The translations under genes and the position numbers were made by a program. Positions 17,518 to 27,200 of a stretch of 64,000 nt of DNA are shown piece after piece (position 1 is the first letter of the stretch; each line of letters opens with the position of its first letter). Source of the stretch: Gemmatimonadota bacterium (GTDB taxonomy: Bacteria > Gemmatimonadota > Gemmatimonadetes > Longimicrobiales > Gaopeijiaceae). The stretch spans positions 1 through 64,000 of the forward strand of contig SHZS01000001.1 of assembly GCA_009692105.1 (NCBI GenBank), given 5' to 3'. The notes beneath the pieces are model-generated. The model was not told where the DNA came from. It worked only from the letters and a program-made list of their open reading frames with translations, and searched no databases.

Positions 17518-17892
17518 TGAGTGTGTTCCCAGGGGTTAGCGACAAACGAGCACCCGCGTCGGTGCTCGCTTCCTCAACTCTACCGTCGGGTCCACCACAG
17601 CACCACCGCTCTATTCCTCCCACGTGTCGCCCGACGGCATAGGACAACCTTATGGGGCAGGGAGGCTCCATCCCAGGCCGATCACCTCCAATCCGGGGTT
17701 CATCCACCCGAGCCCAACATTGGAGAGGTGATAGAAGAAGACGGAGATGGTGTGGCCATTGGCGAGGCGACGGCTCCAATCGATTCATCGTGGGCAACTT
17801 CCCTGTCATTGTCCCATTTCGGTCCCATCTCGGCCGCCCGGCTCAACGTAACGGGGTCCGACAAGCGCGGAAATCGCGTTAGATTCGCCCCC
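17518..17892. other. Divergent intergenic region cmoA / ABC-F
   Basis: No gene is supported here. The frame of the ABC-F gene stays open backwards through this stretch, but the encoded residues are not like any ABC-F N-terminus and carry no ribosome-binding site. The region should hold the promoters for cmoA (leftward) and the ABC-F gene (rightward). I could not pick convincing -35/-10 pairs by eye. Confidence 0.5.
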
Positions 17893-19896
17893 ATGATCTC
17901 TGTCTCCAACGTCGAGAAGTCCTACGGCGACCGGGTGCTCTTCTCGGGCGCCACCTTCCTGCTGAACGCCGGCGAGCGATACGGCCTGGTGGGCGCGAAC
18001 GGTTCGGGAAAGACCACGCTCCTCAACATCCTTGCGGGGGATCTGGACCCCAGCGGGGGAAGCGTATCGATGCACAAGCGGCTCCGCCTTGGGGTTCTTC
18101 GCCAGGACCAGTTCCTCCATGACGAGGAGTCGGTGATGAGGGTCACCCTCATGGGAAACCCGGAGCTGTGGGAGGCGATGTTGGAAAAGGAGCAGATCCT
18201 CGCCGCGGGGGAGGACGGCTCCCACTTCGACGCGCACCGGTTCTCCGACCTTGAGGAGACGGTCCAGAGGCTCGATGGGTACACTGCGGAGGCCCGAGCC
18301 GGTACCATCCTCGAGGGACTCGGAATCCCGGTTGAAGTGCATCACAAGCCGGTGCACACCCTGTCGGGGGGCTTCAAGCTCCGGGTCCTCCTGGCACAGG
18401 TCTTGGCCAGTAACCCCGACGTCCTCCTCCTGGACGAGCCCACGAACCACCTGGACATCCTCTCGATGCGCTGGCTCGAGACCTTCCTGGCCGGCTTCCC
18501 GGGGCCGGTGGTGGTGATCTCCCACGACATCCGATTCCTCAACAATCTCGTCACTCACATCCTCGATGTGGACTACGGCACCGTCCAGCTCTACCACGGC
18601 GACTACTCGGCGTTCATGGAGGCGAAAGCGTCCCAGCTGGAGCGTCGAGAGAAGGAAACTGCCGGGCGGGAGAGGGACATCGCCGAGCTACAGAAATTCG
18701 TGGACCGCTTCAAGGCCAAGGCATCGAAGGCTCGACAGGCCCAGAGCAAGGCCAAGCAGATCGAGCGAAAAGAAGAGGAGATCGTCGAGGTCCCAGCCTC
18801 GTCCCGTCGCTGGCCCACCTTCCGTTTCGAGCCTCATCGGGACAGCGGGAAGGAGGTCCTCTCGATCAAGGGGATCCGGAAGGCGTTCGCGGGGGAAAAG
18901 GTGCTGGACGGTGTCGACCTTACGGTCGAGCGAGGCGACAGGCTTGCGATCCTCGGGCCCAACGGGATCGGGAAATCCACGCTCCTGAAGATCGCGATGG
19001 GACGGCTTGAGGCCGACGCCGGCGAGGTCAAGTGGGGATACGAGACCCGTCCCGGTTACTTCGCGCAGGATTTCCGGAGCGAGATCGAGACGGAGTCGGG
19101 AACGGTCGAGGAGTGGATCTGGGCCCGATGTCCGGAGAAGGACCGCGGGTACGTGCGCGGAAGGCTTGGGCTCGTCCTATTCTCTGGCGACGATGGTCTG
19201 AAGCGGCTTTCGAGCCTCTCGGGAGGGGAGGCCGCGCGTCTCGTCTTCGCGCGGATCGCCCTCGAGCGACCCAACGTCCTGGTGCTGGACGAGCCCACGA
19301 ACCACCTGGACCTCGAGTCCATCGAGGCGTTGGTGGGGGGGCTGCAGGACTTCGCGGGGACCATCATTCTCGTCTCGCACGATCGGTGGTTCGTCGGAGA
19401 GATCGCGACACGGATCGTCGAAGTCCGCCCAGATCGGATTCGGGACTACCGGGGGACATACGAGGAGTACGTGCACTGGTGTGGCGACGACCACCTCGAT
19501 GCAGATCGCGTCGTGCTCAAGGCGAAGCGAGAGAGCAAGGCGGCGCGACAGGAGGCGCGGAAGGGGGCGGAGGCTGGGTCCCCTCTAAGAGTGGACGGGA
19601 ACGGAGGTCGGAACGGCGGCCGGAACCACGGAAAGACCGGCGCTTCGGGCGGAGGGCAGGCTTCCTCGGACCGCCGGAAGTTGGAGCGCAGCCGTGACGC
19701 CCTCACCGAACAGATCGAGCGCGTGGAAGCCCGCGTCGCCGAGATCGACACCCTCTTCTGCCTGCCCGGCTACTTCGAAGAAACCCCTCCGGACGAAGTC
19801 CGGCGGCTCGAAGGGGAACGGGTACGCCTGGCCGAGGAAGCGGAGGGGCTCATCGCCCGGTGGTCCGCCCTGGAGGAGGAAATGGCGGCACGCTGA
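17893..19896 (+). CDS. ABC-F family ATPase (translation factor type)
   Basis: Predicted 667-aa protein with two ABC ATPase cassettes and no membrane domain. Cassette 1 has Walker A 'GANGSGKTT' (34-42), signature 'LSGGFKLRV' and Walker B 'VLLLDEPTNHLD'. Cassette 2 has Walker A 'GPNGIGKST' (about 355-363), signature 'LSGGEAARL' and Walker B 'VLVLDEPTNHLD'. A Lys/Arg-rich coiled-coil linker with 'QSKAKQIERKEE' joins them. After cassette 2 comes a charged, Gly/Asn-rich region and a C-terminal coiled coil (about 590-667), as in Uup-like members. ABC-F proteins act on ribosomes. ATG 17893 matches the family start 'MISVSNVEKSYG'. Confidence 0.9.
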   Translation: MISVSNVEKSYGDRVLFSGATFLLNAGERYGLVGANGSGKTTLLNILAGDLDPSGGSVSMHKRLRLGVLRQDQFLHDEESVMRVTLMGNPELWEAMLEKEQILAAGEDGSHFDAHRFSDLEETVQRLDGYTAEARAGTILEGLGIPVEVHHKPVHTLSGGFKLRVLLAQVLASNPDVLLLDEPTNHLDILSMRWLETFLAGFPGPVVVISHDIRFLNNLVTHILDVDYGTVQLYHGDYSAFMEAKASQLERREKETAGRERDIAELQKFVDRFKAKASKARQAQSKAKQIERKEEEIVEVPASSRRWPTFRFEPHRDSGKEVLSIKGIRKAFAGEKVLDGVDLTVERGDRLAILGPNGIGKSTLLKIAMGRLEADAGEVKWGYETRPGYFAQDFRSEIETESGTVEEWIWARCPEKDRGYVRGRLGLVLFSGDDGLKRLSSLSGGEAARLVFARIALERPNVLVLDEPTNHLDLESIEALVGGLQDFAGTIILVSHDRWFVGEIATRIVEVRPDRIRDYRGTYEEYVHWCGDDHLDADRVVLKAKRESKAARQEARKGAEAGSPLRVDGNGGRNGGRNHGKTGASGGGQASSDRRKLERSRDALTEQIERVEARVAEIDTLFCLPGYFEETPPDEVRRLEGERVRLAEEAEGLIARWSALEEEMAAR

Positions 19897-19904
19897 GGGA
19901 CGCG

Positions 19905-19932
19905 GTTGGTCACTGATGTGCCAGGTGAGGAG
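19905..19932 (+). repeat. 28-bp direct repeat, copy 1
   Basis: The 28-base unit opens GTTGGTC and ends CCAGGTGAGGAG. It matches copy 2 at 20941-20968 at 26 of 28 positions and in the same orientation. It lies in the gap between the ABC-F stop and the tail of the secreted-protein gene. Confidence 0.75.
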
Positions 19933-19940
19933 GTGCCCGG

Positions 19941-20657
19941 CTATTTCCACGTCACTTCCATCCCGAAGAAGTGGGTGAACACCTGGCGATTCGGGCGGTT
20001 GTTCGCATTCTGAGCTGGGCTACGAATGTAGAAATCGATCTGTTGCGTAGCCGGATTGGTTTCACCCGCGGGCAGCCTCTTATTCGCCATTGGATAGTTG
20101 ACGCGGAGCGTCTCTCTATCTCGTAGCCCCTGCGTCACCATGAAGTGCATCTCGTAGTCCTGGTACAGGGGCTGTCCATTCAGCGTTGCGTGCCCGAAGC
20201 CCCACCCCGCGAGGAATACCAAGGTCTTGGGCCAGTTGCTGTCTCCACAGCCCGAGTCGGTCCCGTGCTCGTGGAGATACGCGGTGATGCCACCGTTCTG
20301 ACACGCGTTGAACTCGTTCCACCGATCCAGTGTGATTACCAGGTCGCCCTCGGGGATCCTCAACCTCGCCTCGAAGGTGCCCGTGTTCTGGATCTCGTTC
20401 ACGTTGATCTCCGCGGTTCCGGTAACCGGTCGGACGTTCCTGGCCTCATTGTCCATGTGATCCCAGCCATCGGGGTCGTCCAGCGTCCCGACCATGTGGA
20501 TGCGGTTCGCCGAGATGACGAAATGACCGTCGTACAGGTCGTGCTGTTCCGGGGCATATATTGAGATCGCTGCACCCGCCGGCTGTCGTGGATTCGGCTG
20601 CTGCGCGCTGACCGGCGCGGCCATAGCGAGAATGAGAACGAATAGGCTCTTACGCAT
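19941..20657 (-). CDS. Secreted protein of unknown function bracketed by direct repeats
   Basis: Predicted 238-aa exported protein. The signal peptide ('SLFVLILAMAAPVSAQ') is followed by a region with few hydrophobic stretches, many strands and polar loops. A probable disulfide pair lies in 'NACQNGGITAYLHEHGTDSGCGD'-type sequence (Cys about 119 and about 137). 'TGTFEARLRIPEGDLVITLDRW' resembles a beta-sandwich strand pair. I do not recognise the family. It faces both neighbours head-on or tail-on, and a 28-bp direct repeat lies just beyond each side, which suggests insertion or rearrangement of this segment. ATG 20657 has a plausible purine-rich site upstream (AAGGAGTCCC). Confidence 0.6.
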   Translation of the reverse strand: MRKSLFVLILAMAAPVSAQQPNPRQPAGAAISIYAPEQHDLYDGHFVISANRIHMVGTLDDPDGWDHMDNEARNVRPVTGTAEINVNEIQNTGTFEARLRIPEGDLVITLDRWNEFNACQNGGITAYLHEHGTDSGCGDSNWPKTLVFLAGWGFGHATLNGQPLYQDYEMHFMVTQGLRDRETLRVNYPMANKRLPAGETNPATQQIDFYIRSPAQNANNRPNRQVFTHFFGMEVTWK

Positions 20658-20977
20658 GCGGGGACTCCTTCAGGAAGGTTTGTAACGAAGCAGTGCTCAT
20701 GCTATTCCTCGCGCGACAGATCCGTGGGCGAGCCGGCGGTGCTGCGGAGTCGATCTCGATGATAGGATGATAGCATGAGGGAACTTTGAACTTCAGTCGG
20801 CTAACGAGCAGGGGGGGGTATCGAGCACTGATCCGCTCGATCGCGGGCGATGCTGCTTGGCCATTATCGTGGTAGTTCCAGTGCTTGCACGTTTCGGGGT
20901 GTCGATCTAGGGGCGGGGTTGGGGGAGTTTACCAGGGACCGTTGGTCGCTGATGTACCAGGTGAGGAGACGCAGTTC
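20658..20977. other. Intergenic region before the MoxR cluster
   Basis: No gene is supported. It should contain the promoter for the secreted protein (leftward) and that of the MoxR/VWA operon (rightward). It includes an 8-G run at about 20811-20818 and the second 28-bp repeat copy. The GAGGAG at the repeat's end is also the ribosome-binding site of the operon's first gene. Confidence 0.5.
20941..20968 (+). repeat. 28-bp direct repeat, copy 2
   Basis: This is the second copy of the unit at 19905-19932, with two purine transitions between the copies. Its terminal GAGGAG lies nine bases ahead of ATG 20978, so the repeat overlaps the translation signal of the next gene. Confidence 0.75.
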
Positions 20978-22333
20978 ATGGACAGTCCATCCGTGTCCGA
21001 GAGCCTCTTGATCCGCTTGAGGGCGAGCCGAGTGCGGCTGGTCCTCCGGCGAAGCCTGGAGGGTCTTGTTTGGGCCGCGCTGGCCTCCTTGAGCGTCTTC
21101 GGGTTCCTCGAGCTGGGCCGCTACTTGAACCCTGTCCTGCCGTGGCTGTCCTTTCTTTCCGCGGAAGGGGCGAGCGCAGTCGCCTTGGGCGTGCTTGCAG
21201 TTGGGCTGATTACTACCTGGATCCGGGTCCGCCGCACCACCCCGGATCTTCTGACAATTGCGCGACGCGCGGACGTCCGGTTCGAATTGGACGAGCGTCT
21301 CAGCACGGCGCTGGAGTTCGGAATGGCCGGACCAGCCCGGGAGGACGTGTCGCCCGTCCTGCTTGCCCTTTTCCAGGACGTCGCGGAGCACGCCGACCAG
21401 GTGCACCCGAGAGTGCTGGTGCCGCTCAGCATGCCCCGTCCGACCTGGTACCTTATGACGGTGGGCGCCGCCGTTCTCGCGTTCGAGCTCACGGCCCCGT
21501 TATCCCGATCGGCCACGGCGGCGGCGCCTTTGAGCATGACACCCGGCATCGAAGCGCCCCAAGGAACCCCCGAGGCGGTCCTCGATGCCGAGGTGCTCAT
21601 TCCCAGTGAAGGTGAGCGGACGGGTGATCCGTCAGTCCGCGACCGCGGGGAGGCAGGTAGTGCTCCAAGTGATCCCTTGGGGGCCACCCTGGCGTTGGAC
21701 GACTTTGAGGCGACCGCAGCCCGGCTGGTGGAAAGACAACCCGAGCAGCGACAACGGCTCCCCACCTCCGAAGAGATCGGCGAAGCGCAGTCGGAGAGGG
21801 TGCGGCGCCTCATCGCTGGCATCCGGGAGAGTGAACGAGAGCGGGAGGCAATGGCGGAGATCATGGTCGTGGATCCCGACGATGGCGCATACAATCCTCC
21901 GGAGCCGAGTTGGACGGAGAGCTTGCTCGCCACGGCCCTGGAGAGAGAGCGAGGGCGGCTGATGATGGATGATGATGTCCTCCGAATTTCCTTGGGATCT
22001 TCCAGCGGTTCCGACAGCGGAGGGGAGGCCCGGCCGGGGGGGGCTTCGCCGCCTCTCACGGGTAGTCAGGTCGATGACCTGCCCTCGGAAGTGTCTCCGT
22101 CCCAGGCTTTCGACCTTGGGTCCGGCCAGGGCTCCCGTCCCGGTGTGCAGGTGGAGGCGCCGCCCGAAGAGCGGTTCACCGTGGTTCGCGCCACACAAAT
22201 CCCCGAAGGCGCCTGGCGGCGATTCCCGGAAGACTCTCGCACTTCGGACTTTCTCGGCCTCTCGTATCGGGGCGTCGCCAGCCGGTACTTCCTCTCTCTG
22301 ACTCAACAACCGAATGAGGTGGAACGCCCGTGA
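20978..22333 (+). CDS. Membrane protein heading the MoxR/VWA operon
   Basis: Predicted 451-aa protein of unknown family. Two close transmembrane helices (about 28-46 and 55-75) come first. A region of about 80 residues with 'ARRADVRFELDERLSTALEFG' follows, resembling the front part of DUF4175-type proteins. A third helix lies at about 160-178, then a long acidic, helical, low-complexity extramembrane tail (about 190-451). ATG 20978 follows GAGGAG by nine bases. The stop overlaps the moxR start (GTGA). Proteins of this shape often precede MoxR ATPases and may anchor or present the substrate to the ATPase/VWA machinery; that role is inferred from position only. Confidence 0.65.
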   Translation: MDSPSVSESLLIRLRASRVRLVLRRSLEGLVWAALASLSVFGFLELGRYLNPVLPWLSFLSAEGASAVALGVLAVGLITTWIRVRRTTPDLLTIARRADVRFELDERLSTALEFGMAGPAREDVSPVLLALFQDVAEHADQVHPRVLVPLSMPRPTWYLMTVGAAVLAFELTAPLSRSATAAAPLSMTPGIEAPQGTPEAVLDAEVLIPSEGERTGDPSVRDRGEAGSAPSDPLGATLALDDFEATAARLVERQPEQRQRLPTSEEIGEAQSERVRRLIAGIRESEREREAMAEIMVVDPDDGAYNPPEPSWTESLLATALERERGRLMMDDDVLRISLGSSSGSDSGGEARPGGASPPLTGSQVDDLPSEVSPSQAFDLGSGQGSRPGVQVEAPPEERFTVVRATQIPEGAWRRFPEDSRTSDFLGLSYRGVASRYFLSLTQQPNEVERP

Positions 22334-23367
22334 CGAACCCCACCTTCGAGGTGACCGCTGCGGATCGCGGCCAGGAGTCACCCGCACGAATCCTCGATCG
22401 AGAGCTTGACCAGCTGCAGCAGGCGCGCACCGCGACCTCCCAGGTCGTCTTCGGCAACGAGCAGGCGGTCGACCACATTCTGATCAGTCTGATGTGCGGC
22501 GGACATGTACTTCTGGAGGGAGCGCCTGGCCTGGGCAAGACGCTCCTGGTCCGAACCATCGGCGCCGTGTGCGGCCTCAGCTTCTCCCGTATCCAGTTCA
22601 CACCGGACCTGATGCCGGCGGACATCACGGGCACGATGGTGTTGCTCCAGGACGAGACTGGGAAGACCCACACGAGTTTCCAACCGGGTCCGATCTTCGC
22701 CCAGATGGTGCTCACCGACGAGATCAACCGCGCGACCCCTAAGACGCAGTCGGCGCTCCTGGAGGCGATGCAGGAGGGGACGGTCACGGCGGCAGGGCGC
22801 GTGCATACGTTGCCGAAGCCGTTCTTCGTGATGGCCACCCAGAACCCAATCGAGATGGAGGGGACGTACCTCCTCCCCGAGGCGCAGATCGACCGCTTCT
22901 TCTTCAAAGTCGACATGCCGTATCCTCCCGAGGGAGTGCTCGACACGATTCTCGAGAAGACCACCGGATCGCAGGAGAACACGCCGTCGCGGATCCTCTC
23001 GGCGGAGGACATCCTTCATCTGCAGACGCTCACACGAGCCGTTCCTCTCGCGACCCATGTTCGTCATGCGGTCGTCCGCTTTGTGCTCGCCACCCAACCG
23101 AGCGGGCGTAACGTCTCCGAGTCAGTGAAGCGCTACATCCGCTTCGGAATCACCCCTCGAGGGGGGCAGGCGCTTGTCCTGGCCGCGAAGGGACACGCCA
23201 TGATGCACGGCAGGTTCAATGTCAGCGTGAAGGACCTACGCGGCGTCCTCCGGCCTGCCTTGAGGCACCGCTTCCGGCTGAACTTCGAGGGCGTGGCCGA
23301 AGGGATCTCTTCGGATGACCTTCTCGAGGAGCTGTTCGACCAGGCCGTCGCAACTCTCGCGGAATGA
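22330..23367 (+). CDS. MoxR-family AAA+ ATPase
   Basis: Predicted 345-aa AAA+ ATPase of the MoxR group, chaperone-like proteins that act with VWA-domain partners to assemble or activate envelope complexes. Walker A is 'GAPGLGKT' (64-71) and Walker B lies in 'VLTDEINR' (127-134). 'ALLEAMQEGTVTAAGRVHTLPKPFFVMATQNPIEMEGTY' contains the sensor-1 Asn, and the C-terminal lid follows ('SVKRYIRFGITPRGGQAL'). Start GTG 22330 overlaps the preceding stop by 4 bp; the stop overlaps the DUF58 gene by 4 bp. All four genes of the cluster are translationally coupled. Cytoplasmic. Confidence 0.9.
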   Translation: MTNPTFEVTAADRGQESPARILDRELDQLQQARTATSQVVFGNEQAVDHILISLMCGGHVLLEGAPGLGKTLLVRTIGAVCGLSFSRIQFTPDLMPADITGTMVLLQDETGKTHTSFQPGPIFAQMVLTDEINRATPKTQSALLEAMQEGTVTAAGRVHTLPKPFFVMATQNPIEMEGTYLLPEAQIDRFFFKVDMPYPPEGVLDTILEKTTGSQENTPSRILSAEDILHLQTLTRAVPLATHVRHAVVRFVLATQPSGRNVSESVKRYIRFGITPRGGQALVLAAKGHAMMHGRFNVSVKDLRGVLRPALRHRFRLNFEGVAEGISSDDLLEELFDQAVATLAE

Positions 23368-24245
23368 GCCTGCTTCCCCCCTCTCTCTTACAGAAGCTGG
23401 GGCGCACTCGTCTGCAGGTGCAGCGGGCGCCCGCCTCGACCGGTGTGGGCGAGCGGCGTTCCAAGGCCCTCGGTAGTGGGATGGAGTTCGCCGACCACCG
23501 ACCATACCAGTTCGGCGACGATATCCGCCACCTGGATCCGCACCTTCACGCCCGGTTGGGTCGGCACTACATCCGGCAATACTCCACCAGCCAGCAGCTG
23601 TCGGTCACCATCCTGCTGGACGCAAGTCGCTCGATGGCCTACGGCGACCCCCCGAAGTTCGACTTTGGCCGAGCGCTTGCCGCCGGGCTGGCCTACGCCG
23701 GCCTCGTCGGCGGCGACCAGGTCTTGGTCGGCGTGTTCGCCGACGGTGGCATCCGGTGGCACGCACGTATTCAGGGCGCGATGAGAACGGCTTCGCTCTG
23801 CTCCTGGCTCGAGGGTCTCCATGCGGATGGGGTCACTGACCTGGAACAGGTGGTCCGCTCCGCCTTACCCCGGATCGCCCGTGTCGAGGGTCTCACGATC
23901 CTCATCAGCGACTGGTTCGTGGAAGGAATCCCTGAGGCGCTCGCCACCCTCGAGTCCGCCGGCCAAGAGGTGGTGGCTGTGCACCTTCTCTCGCCGGAGG
24001 AGATCGAGCCCGAGCGGTTGGGCACGGGCGAAGTGCGGTTCATGGATGCCGAGCTGGGGAACGAGATGGAGATGTTCTTGGGCCGCGGGCTCCATCAGCG
24101 GTATCGGGAAGAGCTGGAAGCCTGGTCGGCGGAGCTCCGGGCCGGAGTTCTCGCACACCGAGGCCGCTACCTTGCGGCACGCTCGGACGATGATCTGGAG
24201 CTCCTCCTCGTGCGTGACTGGCGCCTCGAGGGGCTGCTCGGATGA
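23364..24245 (+). CDS. DUF58 / BatA-linked von Willebrand-like protein
   Basis: Predicted 293-aa DUF58 protein. The hallmark 'GSGMEFADHRPYQFGDDIRHLD' (37-58) precedes a VWA-like domain with a complete MIDAS start 'DASRS' (Asp86, Ser88, Ser90), so metal binding is probable. No transmembrane helix is evident, unlike longer DUF58 proteins, so it is probably cytoplasmic or membrane-associated through its neighbours. DUF58 proteins are regular partners of MoxR ATPases. Coupled by ATGA overlaps at both ends. Confidence 0.88.
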   Translation: MSLLPPSLLQKLGRTRLQVQRAPASTGVGERRSKALGSGMEFADHRPYQFGDDIRHLDPHLHARLGRHYIRQYSTSQQLSVTILLDASRSMAYGDPPKFDFGRALAAGLAYAGLVGGDQVLVGVFADGGIRWHARIQGAMRTASLCSWLEGLHADGVTDLEQVVRSALPRIARVEGLTILISDWFVEGIPEALATLESAGQEVVAVHLLSPEEIEPERLGTGEVRFMDAELGNEMEMFLGRGLHQRYREELEAWSAELRAGVLAHRGRYLAARSDDDLELLLVRDWRLEGLLG

Positions 24246-27200
24246 GCCTCGGCAGCCCTGCCTGGCTTCTTCTGCTGTTCTTGGGCGCGCTGATCGCGCT
24301 CTTCCACACCCGCAGCCGCCGGAACGTGCAGGTCTCGAGCCTCTTCGTGTGGCAGAGGCTGGCAGGCCTAGTGCCTCCCCCGAAGTTCTCATGGAAGCTG
24401 CCGGCCCCAAGCCTCCTGATGGTGTTGCAGCTTCTGGTTGTGCTCTCCATCGCCACGGCGTTGGCTCGGCCGATCTGGAATCGTAGGGTGCCCAGGGCCG
24501 ACCACTGGATCGTGCTCCTCGATGCATCGGGGAGCATGAACGCTGCGACAGAAGGAACAACGAGGTTTGAGGCCGCGAGGGCGCACCTCCGTCGCGAGCT
24601 CGAGCGGTTGGACGGAATGTCGGACCGACTCTCACTCGTCAGAGTCAGCACCCAGCCCTCCGTACTGGCGGCCCGCTTGAAGCGACAGGACGAGCTGCGG
24701 ACCGTATTGGAGACTGCCCGCCCCACGGACTCTCCCTCCGATTGGGATGGGGCGGCGGCTCTGATTGATGGCCTGCTCGTCGACGGTGAGAGCGCACGCG
24801 TAACGATCTTGAGCGACGAGTCGGGCGCGAGGGAAGCGCTCTCGGTGCTATCCCGCACCGTGCCCTACCTTCCTGTGGAAACCCTCGCTTTCGGGGCACC
24901 AACTGAAAACACGGCCCTTCTGGGCCTGTCTATTGCACCGGTCGATCCCGTGCTGGATCGGTGGCGAATCTCCGGAGAGATCGGGGTGTTCGCCGCTGGG
25001 GATGAGGCCTGGCGCGCCCGGTCCGTCCCGCTGCGGTTCCTCTTCGAGCCCACAGGAGCCGCGAGCCTGGTCGAACGGTCATCCTTTGACATCAACCTGG
25101 ATCGACCAGGCACGGTTCCCTTTCAGGTAGAGATCACGCTGCCCGGCGCGGGCGTGGTAGAGGTGCGCCTACCCGACGACGACCTTCCGCGGGACAACAG
25201 CGCGTCCTTCGTGCTCTTGGGAGAAACGCGGAGGGCCCGGGTGCTTTACGTCGGACCCGGCAATCCACCCCTCGAGCGGGCCCTCGAGGCGGTAGAGGGG
25301 GTGGCGATCGTCCGGGCTGAGACGGTCCCCGAAACCGACACTGGATACGACCTCACGGTCTTGGATGGGGTGGCGGGCTCTAGGCGTCCCGAGACCAACA
25401 CCGTTTGGCTTGGCGTGGCTCCGGATGGCGGCGAGGCGCCCCTTCTGGACAACCCATCCCCGAGCGGCTGGAGCAGCGATCACCCACTCGCTCGATCCGT
25501 GGATTGGAGCGGGCTCTCCATCAGGGCAGCGCGGCAGCTCCCGCGCCTCTCCGGCGCGGATGTCTTGCTCGAGGCTTCTGGTCTTCCGTTGATCCAGGCG
25601 CGAACGACAGAACACGGGCGGGAGATCGCGATTGCCTTCAGCCTCCAGGAGACGGACTGGCCCGAGCTCCTGAGCTTTCCTGCCTTTGTTGCCAATCTGG
25701 TGCGTTGGGCAGTGCCCGATGTCGGGATGTCCGTCGCGACCTCTTGCGAGGTGGGTCAGCCGTGTTCGGTCAGCCCCCGCGAGCTGACCGGAGACTGGAG
25801 CGTGATCGACCCTGACGGCGTCGAGGTCCCCCTTCCCTCTCCCTACGCGTTGCGAGCGGATTCCACCGCTGATGCCGAGACGTGGATCCCCCGCAGGTTC
25901 GAGACCGTGTTCAGGCCGGAGCGGTCGGGGCTCTATACGATGGTTTCGGGAGCGGAACGCCGGAGTATCGCCGTGAACGCCCCTTACCCCGCCGAGTCGG
26001 ACCTTTCCACTCCGTCCGGAAACCAAGACTTGGGTATCCGGCGAAGTGAGGTTGGTGGTGCATTAGGTCAGCCTTTGTGGCGTTGGTTGCTCCTAGCGGG
26101 GATCGCAGTCCTCCTAGCCGAGGGGTGGATTGCGGGCAGAGGGACGGAACGGTTCCTCCGCCCCGGTGCCCTCTCCCGCGAGAATTCCCTGGCGCACCGT
26201 CGCCGTGCCATGATCGCGTTCCGGATTCTAGCGCTCCTCTTTCTGCTTCTCGCGATCCTCAGGGTGCCAACCCTGTACCCCGCGAGAGAAGGCCAGGCTG
26301 TGCTGGTGGTGGACGATCTCACGACCTACGGGGACGATGCCCGTGAGTCCGTCGAGACTCTCCTGGCGACGGCGGGCGAGGAAGCGAGCTCCATCCGCCA
26401 GCTTGGGATGGTCCGGATCGGCTCCACGAGCAGAGTCGAGTCTGACATCGGCATGGGCCCCACGGCCGATACCTCCGTTGCACCTGAGCCACCCGGGTCG
26501 GATCTCGCGGGCGCAGTCACTCTGGCGGGAGCCCTGCTCTCCCCGGAGAGCGTGGGTCGCATCGTACTGGTAGCGGACGGCAGTGAGACGCGGGGCTCGG
26601 TGGCTGACGCGCTGCCGGCGCTATTGACCCGCGGCGTGCCCATTGACGTGTATCCTCTGCAGGGACTTCCCTCGGAAGAGATCCTGGTCGAAGGCGTCTC
26701 CGTGCCGGACATCGTGCATCAGGACGAGCCGGTCATGCTGCAGAGCATCATCCACAGTCTGCGCCCCACCGTCGCGACAGTTCGCGTCTTGCGCGAAGGC
26801 GTCCTCATGTCCCAGAGGACGATCGATCTGCTGGCCGGACGCAACCGGGTTGAGACGGCCGTCACGGAGGAAGTGCCGGGGAGCTACCTCTACGAGGTCG
26901 AAGTCGAGGGCGAAGGGGACACCTTCGCCGGAAACAACCGCGGCGGAGTTCTTGTGGAGGTGCGTTCGTCGGCCAGCGTCGCCATCCTCACCCAGCAGCG
27001 GAGCTGGGGCGAGGCGCTGGCACACGCCCTCGCCCTCCAGGGAATCACCGCCGAGGTTCTCGCCCTCGACGGCGACCTTGCCAGCCGACCTCCTTCAGCT
27101 CTGACGCTCCCCCCCTGGTCGGATCTCGACGTCGCAATCCTCATGAACCTGCCGGCCTCCGCACTGCCCGAGGTGCAGCAGGAGGAGCTCGGACGCTGGG

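Noticed and set aside
19905-20968. Direct repeats considered as IS/transposon ends
   Set aside because: No transposase or integrase gene lies between them and the copies are direct rather than inverted, so only a repeat is claimed.
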